A DNA stretch of 11,194 nt from Dictyocoela muelleri (Eukaryota > Microsporidia), in contig SDVU01000713.1 in assembly GCA_016256075.1 (NCBI GenBank), positions 1 through 11,194 of the forward strand, written 5' to 3'. The notes under the pieces were generated by a model. The model did not search any database and was not told where the DNA came from. It worked only from the letters and a program-made list of their open reading frames with translations. Both the position numbers and the translations under genes were made by a program. This document shows, piece by piece, positions 1-8,243 of the stretch (its first letter is position 1; every line of letters begins with the position of its first letter).

Positions 1-436
1 GTCCCGTTTTATATTTAGTCATCAATGCAAAATTTTTGATGAAAACTTGTCAATGTTGTATAAAATCTAAAAAAGTCTCTTATGGTGAAAAAAATGATAG
101 AAACGATAACATTAAAAACAAAATAATACCGAGTTTGAGCCAAAATTGAATAAAATTATACGTTAAGTATTGCTTTAATATTATCTAGGAAAATCGAGCA
201 CTTATTGTGTCTAATAAAGTTTCAGATCATAATAATTAATCACAAAAAATACTTTAATACATTTATAATTTATTGGTTTTCGTTATTTCACTAAGGGTTG
301 CAATTATATTGCAGGTTTGGTCACATAATTCAGAATTATTTTTATAATTTGTTTTTTTACATAAATTATTGTCGGGCGCCATAAAAATACATGGCGGGCG
401 CCATGGCGCCCGCGGTCACAGGGTTGCCGACCCCTG
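1..436. mobile_element. hAT-superfamily transposon, one terminal part
   Basis: The stretch ends at 421-436 in GGGTTGCCGACCCCTG, the inverse of the CAGGGGTCGGCAACCC terminus typical of many animal hAT elements. Just inside lies a GC-rich block (371-413) that stands out from the AT-rich surroundings. It holds a perfect 20-bp palindrome at 394-413 and a second GGGCGCC copy at 374-380; such subterminal GC palindromes are common in hAT ends. The matching opposite end is not in the window, so the element must start to the left. I saw no hAT transposase in positions 1-360, where all frames are short. This may therefore be a non-autonomous or badly decayed copy. The bases just outside (437-444, TTATAGAA) would be the 8-bp target duplication, but its partner is out of view. 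Confidence 0.75.
394..413. repeat. 20-bp perfect GC-rich palindrome inside the hAT end
   Basis: The half-site GCGGGCGCCA is followed directly by its reverse complement TGGCGCCCGC. It lies 7 bases inside the hAT terminal repeat and is the most GC-rich point of the window. It is likely a subterminal transposase-binding or hairpin element of the hAT copy. Confidence 0.8.
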
Positions 437-738
437 TTATAGAATATCAAAGGATTGTAAGTAGGGAAGATGAAAAATAAAGAAAAAGATTTTATTTTGG
501 ATCAAGATAAAATAATTTAAAATCCTATATAAATGCATAAAGGACATTCAATTAATTTAGATTAAATTTTAAAATACCTTGTAGGTACAATAAAAAAGTA
601 TTTTAATTTTTTATTTGCAAATTTAAATTCTAAGTTGATAATTAATATTAAAAAACGTGATAAAAAAATCTATAAATCGGGTTTTATGTGACCAACCCCA
701 ACTGTTTTATTGAGGTATAAATCTTAAAATATATTTAT
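437..738. other. AT-rich spacer, nothing recognised
   Basis: This stretch lies between the hAT end and the 3' end of the minus-strand gene pieces. It contains A/T runs and no open frame of note. No RNA gene or clear repeat was seen. It would include the 3' untranslated region of the minus-strand gene if that gene is transcribed. Confidence 0.5.
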
Positions 739-1425
739 TTAAATAACAAAGTTTTCATAAGAATCCTTATTGTCGTTAATAAATTGATTTTTTAGAATAT
801 TAATTAAATTAATAATATTCATTTTAAACATTTTTTTAAAATCCCTCTTTTCATTAATCAAATTTAAACTTCCCTGAGTTCTTAAAATGTACGATTTATA
901 AGATAAAATCAAATATGCTACTAAAAATGGTTTCTTCAGATTTAGAAATTTTAAGAATTTGACGATATAAAAAGCACGTATCTCTAAAATCCATTTCAAG
1001 AATTCAGAATCATTATTTCTATTCGCGATTAAGGGGTATTTACTTTTCAAACATTTAATTTGATCCTCAACAGCATTTTTTAAAAAAATGCCAGAATGCC
1101 ACTTTCTTCTAAATACACAATACATATTGACGTTTTCAATATATAAATTATAAATAATTGATATTTCAGGGAAAATAAGTAAAATGTAAGAATCAATAGA
1201 AGATTTTTCAAGAAACTCAGTAATTGATTTCGATATTTTGTAAATAATAAGTTTATCATCTGATTGCAATGGATTTTCAATAAAGCCTCTTTTTTTATGA
1301 ACGGTACGAATAATATTATTTGTGAATCTTGCGTATTTATTTCTTTCAACTGGTGAGATGGCATGCAAGCATTCTTGCGTTACTTTAAAGTCGAGTAAAA
1401 AACTATCAGAATTAATAAAATCCAC
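739..1425 (-). CDS. C-terminal piece of an unrecognised protein (228 codons)
   Basis: This is an open minus-strand stretch with no family I recognise. The predicted protein is rich in Lys, Ile, Asn and Leu. It is mostly helical in character in its second half, with hydrophobic stretches such as FLVAYLILSYKSYIL near residues 165-180. These could be buried helices rather than clear membrane spans. The listed first codon is GTG, not ATG. The frame is the same as that of the piece at 1432-2232, from which one stop codon separates it. The simplest reading is therefore that it is the C-terminal region of a longer protein, not an independent gene. A downstream gene with a non-ATG start, or stop read-through, is possible but less likely. 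The even amino-acid make-up over 228 codons suggests it was coding. Confidence 0.45.
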   Translation of the reverse strand: MDFINSDSFLLDFKVTQECLHAISPVERNKYARFTNNIIRTVHKKRGFIENPLQSDDKLIIYKISKSITEFLEKSSIDSYILLIFPEISIIYNLYIENVNMYCVFRRKWHSGIFLKNAVEDQIKCLKSKYPLIANRNNDSEFLKWILEIRAFYIVKFLKFLNLKKPFLVAYLILSYKSYILRTQGSLNLINEKRDFKKMFKMNIINLINILKNQFINDNKDSYENFVI

Positions 1426-1431
1426 ATATTT

Positions 1432-2232
1432 TTAATTTGATAATTTATGAGCATGATCACCAAATTCATTTTCAACATCTTCAATCAAATTTTGAAGTGT
1501 ATACCTCCCTTTGGATTCTATTCTAAAGGGATCTTTGCCAAAGTAAAAATCTCTTTGGTTATCAAAATTAGTGCTGGGTAACTTTATGAATTGATTATGA
1601 ATAATATTTTCAAGTTTGAAACCGGGAAGTATATCAGTGATTTTCATGTTGATGTTTTCTGCTAGTCTTCTAATTTTGTAGATAAAACGAGAACTATATT
1701 TGTTTGGTAAGTTGGTGTAACCACTTTTGTTTAATGCTTCAGATTCATCTTTTAAAATTATTGGTTTAAAATTTATATCCTGATTATTTAATATACTTTG
1801 ATTTGTATTATTAGGAATATTAATTTGATAAGAAATATTGGTTTTTATTCCAGACTGGGTATCCTGTCTAAACTGTAAATGGTTTGAGTGGCAATTGTTA
1901 ATCTGTTTTTTAGATACTGTATTTGGGTGAAATGATGTTCCTGGTTGATCATTTAATTTTTCATTATAATTTAGGGACATATTTGGCTTATAAGCATATT
2001 TTTCTGGTTGTGATTGGTAATTAGAATTTTGAATATTTTTAGACAAATTTGAATTCCCTAATTCCTGCTCGGAATCTTTATTAAAATATTTTTTAATATT
2101 TGCATTGTGCTCTTCTAATACAACATTATTAGAACCTTGTTTTTGAGAATTTTGATTAAGAAAACTATATTGTTCTTCTGGTTCTTTAAAACGGGGGTTC
2201 TTTAAAACTATTATGTTCTCCAGGTTCATCAA
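1432..2232 (-). CDS. Asn/Gln/Ser-rich middle piece of an unrecognised protein (266 codons)
   Basis: This is a minus-strand open stretch. The first two thirds are low-complexity and rich in Asn, Gln, Ser and Lys, as in a disordered linker. The last third looks more folded, with motifs such as KITDILPGFKLENIIHNQF and FYFGKDPFRIESKGRYTLQN. It overlaps the piece at 2186-2791 in another frame. The residue trend continues across the overlap (an EPGE/FKEP-like run is met in both), which suggests one protein divided by a frame change at a short C/G run. No signal peptide or catalytic motif is visible. It could be a separate gene starting at the MMNLEN methionines, but the overlap and the shared style argue for one gene. 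The function is unknown. Confidence 0.45.
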   Translation of the reverse strand: MMNLENIIVLKNPRFKEPEEQYSFLNQNSQKQGSNNVVLEEHNANIKKYFNKDSEQELGNSNLSKNIQNSNYQSQPEKYAYKPNMSLNYNEKLNDQPGTSFHPNTVSKKQINNCHSNHLQFRQDTQSGIKTNISYQINIPNNTNQSILNNQDINFKPIILKDESEALNKSGYTNLPNKYSSRFIYKIRRLAENINMKITDILPGFKLENIIHNQFIKLPSTNFDNQRDFYFGKDPFRIESKGRYTLQNLIEDVENEFGDHAHKLSN

Positions 2233-2791
2233 AAATATAACTAAAATTAATGTTTTTCATTAAGTCATATTCAATCGATAATTGATTTTCATGACATTGA
2301 TTTTCATTTAAGTCACCCGTTTTATTGTTTAAAGTCATTTTATTTGTATTATAAAATTCATAATTTAAAATATCAGGAACTAAATTTTTTATGAAATTTT
2401 GAGAATCAAATTTACTCATATCAACATCATATTGTTCAAATACATTCTGTGAATAATCGTGGCAATTATTCAATATTATAGAAATCATTTCAGTTAGTGT
2501 ATATTTCTCACTGTTACTTATATCATCGTCTGATATACTTTTTTTTGTCATTTCTAATTCAAAATATTCTTTTTTTGAAGTACTCATTACATCTACTTGT
2601 AATTCATGCACAAAATTTTTATTTAATTCTTGAAAATTCATATTTCTAACTAAATTTGAATTATGCGAACATTTAAAATCAATAAGCTCTTGCATATAAT
2701 TTCTATCGACATTGTAAAATTTATAAAGTGTTCCTGGTTTTTGAGTAAAAAACAGGAGTATCTTTGTCTTCGATGAATTTGTTGGACTCAA
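2186..2791 (-). CDS. Acidic/Asn-rich piece of an unrecognised protein (201 codons)
   Basis: This minus-strand open stretch overlaps the upstream piece (2721-2939) and the downstream piece (1432-2232), each in a different frame. The protein is acidic and Asn-rich and no family was recognised. A segment around residues 95-140, reading TLTEMISIILNNCHDYSQ then FEQYDVDMSKF, looks helical and may be folded. The first methionine falls within the overlap with the upstream piece, so it is probably not a true start. The frame changes at both ends lie at or near homopolymer runs (T6 and C5 on the coding strand). Assembly or sequencing error is therefore a real alternative to a decayed gene. Confidence 0.45.
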   Translation of the reverse strand: MSPTNSSKTKILLFFTQKPGTLYKFYNVDRNYMQELIDFKCSHNSNLVRNMNFQELNKNFVHELQVDVMSTSKKEYFELEMTKKSISDDDISNSEKYTLTEMISIILNNCHDYSQNVFEQYDVDMSKFDSQNFIKNLVPDILNYEFYNTNKMTLNNKTGDLNENQCHENQLSIEYDLMKNINFSYIFDEPGEHNSFKEPPF

Positions 2792-2939
2792 AATTTTGGG
2801 AAATATACTCGATGTTTCTCATTTGATTATTCGATTCTACTAAATTTATAGAGTTACTATCAATGTGTTCGTGATTATCATATTCAATATTTTGTGAAAT
2901 TGTACTGTATATTTTGTTAATTATCAGGAATGCAATCAT
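2721..2939 (-). CDS. Probable N-terminal piece of the same unrecognised gene (72 codons)
   Basis: This is the first open stretch of the minus-strand series. The ATG at 2939 is preceded within 6 bases by a run of 12 C on the coding strand. The protein opens with a short hydrophobic run, MIAFLIINKIYSTIS, which could be a weak signal peptide or simply an amphipathic start. The remainder is Asn/Glu/Ser-rich and unrecognised. The 3' end overlaps the next piece in another frame. If the four pieces are one gene, its product would be about 730 residues and possibly secreted or membrane-targeted. The start choice rests on the ATG being the first in frame after the C-run. Confidence 0.4.
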   Translation of the reverse strand: MIAFLIINKIYSTISQNIEYDNHEHIDSNSINLVESNNQMRNIEYISQNFESNKFIEDKDTPVFYSKTRNTL

Positions 2940-2944
2940 TCTGT

Positions 2945-2956
2945 GGGGGGGGGGGG
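2945..2956. repeat. Run of 12 G (C on the coding strand) before a start codon
   Basis: This is an unbroken 12-base G run in otherwise AT-rich DNA, 5 bases upstream of the minus-strand ATG at 2939. On that strand it reads C12, then ACAGA, then ATG. Short C-rich motifs just before start codons are known in microsporidia, but a run this long may simply be a slippage-prone homopolymer. The C-tract followed by ACAG also resembles a 3' splice site. Confidence 0.8.
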
Positions 2957-2986
2957 TTCTTGATGAATTTTGTTTATAATTGGGTC

Positions 2987-3004
2987 AGCTCAGTGGTTAA
3001 CACT
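2987..3004 (+). repeat. tRNA A-box-like 18-mer, left copy of an inverted pair
   Basis: AGCTCAGTGGTTAACACT matches the internal A-box and D-arm pattern of tRNA genes. The identical 18 bases recur in reverse orientation at 3481-3498. No B-box follows at tRNA spacing on this side, so this copy is a fragment and not a tRNA gene. Confidence 0.65.
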
Positions 3005-3505
3005 ATTGATAAAAAATTTAAATTATATATATTATATTTATATTACATTTATATTACATGCTGACAACATCCATAGCTGCCAACCCGGAGAGTTGTCTCA
3101 AAACATAGTCTTATGACCTTTGGTTCCTGGTGTTCCAATAATACATCACTTCCTAAGCTACCCAGAAGCCCAGTTGTATACGTGATTTTCGTTTTATCAA
3201 TGACTCGGCAGGATACAGGTAATTAGAGGCTTTTCATGATATTTTATTTTTCACTACTTTTTGCCGAGATGCGTCACCGCACTCATCCCCACACCTAGGA
3301 AAGTCCTTTCTGCTTCATTGTCATATTAGACCAAGTCTTAATCAGCTATACCACACTGGAACAACTGTATATTAATACTATATTTCTATAGTTTTTGACC
3401 GCTTAATGTCATTCCCTCATTATTTATTAAAAAGTGACGTCAGCGAGAATCGAACCATGATACTTAAATTCTACATTCAGAGTGTTAACCACTGAGCTAT
3501 CTGGC
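3005..3505 (-). mobile_element. tRNA-derived SINE-like element
   Basis: Read on the minus strand, the element opens at about 3505 with GCCAGA. An A-box (TAGCTCAGTGGTTAACA, 3483-3499) follows, and a B-box (GGTTCGATTCT, 3446-3456) lies at roughly tRNA spacing. The acceptor, D and T stems do not pair properly, so it is not a functional tRNA. It looks like the tRNA-related head of a SINE. A unique body of about 350 bases with a higher GC share follows. The far end (3037-3058) is an 11-bp tandem repeat, TTTATATTACA twice, and the adjoining sequence is AT-rich. This resembles the simple-repeat tail of many SINEs. No clear target duplication was found. An alternative is a single element whose terminal inverted repeats are tRNA-derived. 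Confidence 0.5.
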
Positions 3506-4052
3506 TATCAAATAAGGAATTCAGCTAATTAGTACTGTACCAAGCTTTTTATTATTTTTTAATTCCACTAATTTTTTTTGATGATATGCATCAACACAGT
3601 CTCACCTAGATGACCATCTTCTAGTGATTATCATTTTAGAAAAAAAGCTTTAATTATTTATACAACACTTTTACAAATGTATATTACTATTTAAAATCAA
3701 TTCATGGCCCAAAACCTTATTAATATTTTTCAATGAAAAAAAATGTTCAGCCTTATAATTTTAAATATATAAAATATAGCCTATAAGAGCAGTATTGTTT
3801 CCACTCCTGCTTTATCTCAAAAATTACAATTGTATCTTGACTTACATGATCCTAATCATTTTTTAATGGCTCTAGGTTCTGAACCAGGTAAATAGGAATT
3901 TTTAAAGTTCAAAACCTAGATCTGGACCCTAAACAGAGATTTTTTAAACCTCCTAAAATAATTTTCAAGAAGAATCTAAAAACTCAAGTTCTAGAATTTC
4001 CAACAATAACCGTAGTGCTTTGTTGTTTACAATAAATCACGGTCTTTTAGAC
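3506..4052. other. AT-rich stretch without a gene
   Basis: No convincing open frame or RNA gene was seen. There is a short palindrome, GGTTCTGAACC, at 3875-3885. The right part lies upstream of the Merlin-like remnant starting at 4053 and would contain that transposon's left end, but I could not identify a terminal inverted repeat. Confidence 0.45.
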
Positions 4053-4254
4053 ATGAGATGCTCTGTTTGCTCTTCGGAATCAAAATTGGAGAAAAATCTA
4101 GTATATTCTAATGACATTAGGATGTGGTGCACTAATTCACAATGTCGAAATATTGAAACTGTTTTTTCGGGGGTTTAAATTTAAAATTCCAAGAATTGAG
4201 TTTTGTGAATACATTTATATTGTTTATTCTTTGTTGGGGAAAAATTTTGAGTAC
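4053..4254 (+). pseudogene. Merlin/IS1595-like transposase, N-terminal part (left of the LTR insertion)
   Basis: The ATG at 4053 opens a 41-codon frame with a zinc-ribbon pattern: C-x2-C (CSVC), then WC-x4-C (WCTNSQC). The frame then closes, and the reading shifts after a T-run and G-run near 4162-4173. It continues as FKFKIPRIEFCEYIYIVYS up to 4254. A zinc ribbon followed by a segment like SxxSGxFF..SKIPxxxF is the usual N-terminus of IS1595/ISXO2-like (Merlin) transposases. The sequence stops at the edge of the LTR retrotransposon and resumes in the same frame at 8385. It is a plain DNA-transposon remnant, broken by at least one frameshift and by the insertion. Family assignment is moderately sure; another zinc-ribbon protein is possible. 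Confidence 0.5.
4251..4254. repeat. Target site duplication GTAC, left copy
   Basis: GTAC directly abuts the LTR at 4255 and is repeated at 8385-8388, directly after the other LTR. Four-base duplications are usual for gypsy-group integrases. Confidence 0.65.
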
Positions 4255-4527
4255 TGTCTTGTCCACATGGTTGAGCAAGTCCCAGTAAATATCTGTGATA
4301 AATTGATACCACTTTTGAGATCTCTCGGTGACTAAACATCCAGGCTGGCTGGTATTATTAAATGAAGAAATATTGTTAAAAGGCATGGTTTTATTTAAAT
4401 ATTCTCTTTTATAATAAATAAAGAAGTGAACTGTCCAATAATCCTAAAAAAACACCTTTACTCCTTTTAATATTATTAACTCATAATAACTTTAAACTAA
4501 TACTTAAAATACTTGTCGTAACATTCT
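4255..4527 (-). repeat. 3' LTR of the Ty3/gypsy element
   Basis: This LTR is a direct repeat of 8111-8384 with roughly 93% identity by eye. On the element strand it begins AGAATGTTACGAC and ends GGACAAGACA. It is bordered internally by the purine-rich tract and externally by GTAC. An open frame crossing from this LTR into the flank (4386 to 4132) merely mirrors the polyprotein start in the other LTR and is not a gene. Confidence 0.9.
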
Positions 4528-4542
4528 GCCCGCCCCCTTCTC
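4528..4542 (-). promoter_or_regulatory. Polypurine tract of the LTR element
   Basis: On the element strand this reads GAGAAGGGGGCGGGC, immediately before the 3' LTR. The position and composition match the plus-strand primer site used by reverse transcriptase in LTR elements. It is the only G-rich tract in this AT-rich internal end. Confidence 0.8.
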
Positions 4543-4616
4543 AGAATAAATTGACATTCTTTATATAATTCTATATTATTAATGTTTATCCTGAATTATC
4601 CACAGGGTTTATTGAT

Positions 4617-7600
4617 TTAAACAATGTTTTTATTCTTAAATGTTTTGGAAATTTCAAATGGGCCTGTATATTTATCTTCTAATTTACCCTTAATATGATT
4701 TTTAACTAAGACCAAATTTCCTTTGATAAATTTATTCTCTTTACGTTTAGAATTTATATTTTCTAAATTTCTTTCTCTTTTTAATTGATTTATGTTTTTT
4801 ATTTTTAATATTGTTTTTGAATTTTTATCTTTATTTGTCTTATATTCATTTAAAATATTGATAGGGAAGTCTTCAATAGAGGTGTTGTAAGTTTCGTTCA
4901 GATTTATCATAATCAATCTTATTATTTCTTTAATATTTTTATGTTTGTTGATTTTTAAATTTTTTATTATCGTTTGGTTTAATCTTTCCGAAATCCCGTT
5001 AGAAGTGGGGTTATATGCACTAGTTGTAATGTGCTTGATCTTATTGTTTTCTAGGAAATTTCTAAATTCTAGGCTGACATATTGTCTCCCATTATCTGTA
5101 ATTAATTGTTTCGGAATACCATTATTATCAAAAAAAATTTTGAAACATTTACTTATAATATTTTTTGTGTTTATCTCTTTCAAATAAAAGACTTCGGAAT
5201 ATCTAGAAAATATGTCGGTTATAGTTAATAGAAAAAACTTTGAGTCGTGGGGATTTAAATTGTATATAGAGTTTTTAAATGGTCCAACTATATCAGAAGA
5301 AATGACTTCCAACGGATATTCAGAAGATAGAATTCCTGCAATTTTACCGAATTTCGATTTATCATCAATATTTTTACGGCATCCTAGGCAGGATTTCAAT
5401 GTTGATACTACTCTATGATATGGTAAATTTATTTTATATTTTAAATTTATCGTTTTAAATGTTCTTAGACTTCCGGGGTGCCCGTGTTTGTTATGAATCT
5501 CAACAATTTTATCATTCATATCACTTTTATTGATCAAATTTGAATGATTATTAAATTCTCTTGATAATTTGTCAGCTATAATATTATTTTTGCCAGATAT
5601 AAATTGATAATCGATGGAGTACTCACTTAATTGTTCCCTCCATCTATTTATTCTCGAGTTAGAATCTTTAGGATTAAATAGACTATTTCTGTTATCTGTC
5701 TTAACCACTATATTTCCGTTGAAAAGTATAGATTTGAATCTTATTATCATTTTATAAATCGCAAAACTCTCTTTTTCAACTATTGAATATCGAATTTCGG
5801 TATCATTTAATTTGTAGCTGTAAAAACCAAGAATACCATGATTTTGGTATAGAACTCCACCAATTCCTCTCTCACTTGCATCTACTTCTATGAAAAATTT
5901 TTCTGAGAAATTTGGGTAACTTAACCAAGGTGAATTTTTAATCTCTTCCCAAATATTTTGCATTTTTTTTATTTCATCTGGTTCCCATTTTATATTTTTG
6001 TCAATAATTCTAAGTTTATCTGTAAGGAAGATTATTTTGTTACTAATTTGAGACAAAAATGGTCTGAACCAATTGATTATCCCTATCAATTTTTGAAGTT
6101 GCTTTAATGTTTTCGGGAGTGGTATTTTTTTATAAATATTAATTTTGTCTAGGTTTGGTCTATATCCCAAAGGTGTTATAAAATGACCAAGATATTCGAT
6201 TTTAAATTTATAAAATTTGGATTTATCTAAGTTTATACTCATTCCAGATTCTTTTAATTTTCTGACGACTTCCATGATATGGTTATGGTGTTCTTCGATT
6301 TCCTTACTGTGAATCAAAACATCATCTAAGTAAATTTTAACGAAATCTAGGTGACCCAGTATATTTTGCATTGCCCTCTGGAAAGTTCTCGGTGCATTTG
6401 CAAGCCCAAATGGCATTCTCAAGTACTCATATTGTTCACTAAGAAAAATAAAACTAGTATATTTTCGTGAATTTTCATCCATAATTATCTGATGATAACC
6501 CATATTAAGATCAATACTGCTAAATATCTTATTATTAGATAGTTCTGTGAGACATTCGTGAAGATTCGGACATGGGAAAACTTCTTTAATAGTATGTTTG
6601 TTAATGTTGCTATAATCAACGACTAATCTTGGGGCATTATCCCTTTTGGGAATTATGAATGCGGGTGAGCAATATTTAGAATCCGATTTTTGGATAATTT
6701 TTTTATCTATTAGTTCCTTTATATGTTTTTTTGCTGTTTCTCTAATTGCAAATGGAACTGTATATTGTCTTATTTTTATCAATGGCTCAGATTCTAGGTA
6801 AATTTTATGTTTATCGTGAATATATTCCCCTAATCCTTGATCACATGAATCTTTTAATTCGCTTAAAATTTCCTTTTCCTTAATATTCAAAAATGCTTGG
6901 TCGATGACTTTTCCCTTTTTATATGATTTTAGGCTTGTACATAATCCGTTAAGCTTCAGTGTATCTGAATTATAGCAAATAACTGCTTGATTAGATTTAA
7001 GAAAATTATTACCCAATAACATTCCTACCGGAAGTTCGTTTACTACTAAAAATTCTATATTGAAAAATGCGTTATTTATTCCTTGGAAATTAATTTGAGT
7101 ATTTATCTTTTCCTTGGCTTTAATGAAATTATTTGAAGCTGTCTGTAGACGAATCGAGTTTATTTTTGTCGGTTTAAGATTTAACTCTTCTTGTGATTTC
7201 TTAGAAATTATTGAATAGTTTGACCCAGTATCTATGAGGCATTCACATTTTATTTGGTTTATTTTAGCTTCTATTACCAAAAGCTCTGATTTTTCTTCGA
7301 AATTTTTCACTACTAAGTTACTTTCATTTTTACTGTGTTTGCTGATTTGCTTCAACTTTATGCAATCTTTAGTATCATGAGTTTTAGTTTTATGGAATGT
7401 GCAGTATTGATTATTAAATTTATTTTTTGATGCGAAGTTTTTTGGGTTCTTGCCAAGATTGTAAAGATATTTTCCATTGTTGCTGTCATTTTTAAAATTT
7501 TTGAATCTATTCATTTTTTCGTAATCTTCTTTGATTGTTGCTTCAACTGCTGAAATATATTTAACTATGTCTTCACACGTAAATTTCTCCATCTCCGACA

Positions 7601-8243
7601 TTTTTATTCTTGTTTCGACTGTCAAGTTTTCTATAAATCTTGATTCCAAAAGAACAGTTTTTTCTTGTTTTGTCCATTTTCGACACTTTCCTATTTCGTC
7701 TATTATTGATTTTGTTTTGATGTAGTATTCTTTTATTTTCATATATCTTATTTGTTTAGAATTTCTTAAATCAGAGTTTAATTTCTCCAAATAGGAAGAG
7801 TCATATTTCAATTCAATTATCTCTTCTAATAACCTATTCGGGTCTTTATGATCGTTTAACATATCTTTTATCTCAAATGAAATAAGTGAATTTATAATTG
7901 CGATTCCGCCTTGTTTCGTATAAGAATTGTTTTTTATTAATTCTTTTATCTTTTCTGCCCAAATATTAACGTTTTGTATTTGAACGTCTTCTAAAATCTC
8001 TATTTCGATTTGCGTCTCGATATCTGTATCGGCTAACATCATTTTAAAATTTCTCGAATCAAATTTTTTAATGTTGTCGGTTTCGGGTCTATTGACTGAT
8101 GAATTCATCATGTCTTGTCCACGTGGTGGAGCAAGTCCCAGTAAATATCTGTGATAAATTGATGCCACGTTTGAGATCTCGCGGTGACCTAAACGTCCAG
8201 GCTGGCTGGTTTTATTAAATAAAGAATTATTGTTAAAAGGCAT
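4617..8243 (-). CDS. Ty3/gypsy gag-pol polyprotein (1208 codons)
   Basis: This single frame encodes all parts needed for retrotransposition. In order these are: a capsid-like gag region (about residues 45-260); a C-x2-H-x4-H-x4-C zinc knuckle at 281-294; an aspartic protease with DTGSNYS at 338-344; a reverse transcriptase with SSIDLNMGYHQI near 575-586 and YLDD at 638-641; an RNase H (about 780-895); and an integrase. The integrase has an HHCC-type finger near 916-955, a core with D984, D1050 and E1086, and a YTGPF motif near the C-terminus. Gag and pol share one frame, so no frameshift or stop bypass is needed. The first ATG lies inside the 5' LTR and adds 44 residues; the next methionines (MMNSS) straddle the LTR border. 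It looks whole. The closest clade was not determined; microsporidian or invertebrate gypsy relatives are plausible. Confidence 0.92.
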   Translation of the reverse strand: MPFNNNSLFNKTSQPGRLGHREISNVASIYHRYLLGLAPPRGQDMMNSSVNRPETDNIKKFDSRNFKMMLADTDIETQIEIEILEDVQIQNVNIWAEKIKELIKNNSYTKQGGIAIINSLISFEIKDMLNDHKDPNRLLEEIIELKYDSSYLEKLNSDLRNSKQIRYMKIKEYYIKTKSIIDEIGKCRKWTKQEKTVLLESRFIENLTVETRIKMSEMEKFTCEDIVKYISAVEATIKEDYEKMNRFKNFKNDSNNGKYLYNLGKNPKNFASKNKFNNQYCTFHKTKTHDTKDCIKLKQISKHSKNESNLVVKNFEEKSELLVIEAKINQIKCECLIDTGSNYSIISKKSQEELNLKPTKINSIRLQTASNNFIKAKEKINTQINFQGINNAFFNIEFLVVNELPVGMLLGNNFLKSNQAVICYNSDTLKLNGLCTSLKSYKKGKVIDQAFLNIKEKEILSELKDSCDQGLGEYIHDKHKIYLESEPLIKIRQYTVPFAIRETAKKHIKELIDKKIIQKSDSKYCSPAFIIPKRDNAPRLVVDYSNINKHTIKEVFPCPNLHECLTELSNNKIFSSIDLNMGYHQIIMDENSRKYTSFIFLSEQYEYLRMPFGLANAPRTFQRAMQNILGHLDFVKIYLDDVLIHSKEIEEHHNHIMEVVRKLKESGMSINLDKSKFYKFKIEYLGHFITPLGYRPNLDKINIYKKIPLPKTLKQLQKLIGIINWFRPFLSQISNKIIFLTDKLRIIDKNIKWEPDEIKKMQNIWEEIKNSPWLSYPNFSEKFFIEVDASERGIGGVLYQNHGILGFYSYKLNDTEIRYSIVEKESFAIYKMIIRFKSILFNGNIVVKTDNRNSLFNPKDSNSRINRWREQLSEYSIDYQFISGKNNIIADKLSREFNNHSNLINKSDMNDKIVEIHNKHGHPGSLRTFKTINLKYKINLPYHRVVSTLKSCLGCRKNIDDKSKFGKIAGILSSEYPLEVISSDIVGPFKNSIYNLNPHDSKFFLLTITDIFSRYSEVFYLKEINTKNIISKCFKIFFDNNGIPKQLITDNGRQYVSLEFRNFLENNKIKHITTSAYNPTSNGISERLNQTIIKNLKINKHKNIKEIIRLIMINLNETYNTSIEDFPINILNEYKTNKDKNSKTILKIKNINQLKRERNLENINSKRKENKFIKGNLVLVKNHIKGKLEDKYTGPFEISKTFKNKNIV
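8097..8110. repeat. 14-bp perfect palindrome at the primer-binding-site position
   Basis: TGATGAATTCATCA is self-complementary and begins directly inside the 5' LTR edge. LTR elements usually have their tRNA primer-binding site there, commonly starting TGG. No TGG-type site is visible at the border. The same bases encode the MNSS residues of the polyprotein. Confidence 0.7.

Noticed and set aside
1-360. hAT transposase coding remnant
   Set aside because: All three plus-strand frames were scanned by eye; they are short and none carries the usual hAT C-terminal dimerisation motif.
1080-1364. Minus-strand 94-codon hydrophobic frame
   Set aside because: It lies in another frame within the longer open stretch at 739-1425, and its Leu/Phe richness comes from AT-rich sequence.
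3435-3505. A functional tRNA gene on the minus strand
   Set aside because: The A and B boxes are present, but the acceptor, D and T stems do not pair, so it is tRNA-derived rather than a tRNA.
4132-4386. Minus-strand 84-codon frame opening with the same MPFNN start as the polyprotein
   Set aside because: It starts in the 3' LTR and reads into flanking DNA; it only mirrors the start present in the 5' LTR.
4945-5418. Plus-strand frames at 4945-5187 and 5212-5418
   Set aside because: They are antisense shadows of the integrase part of the gag-pol frame.
7531-7725. Plus-strand 64-codon frame
   Set aside because: It is an antisense shadow of the gag region.
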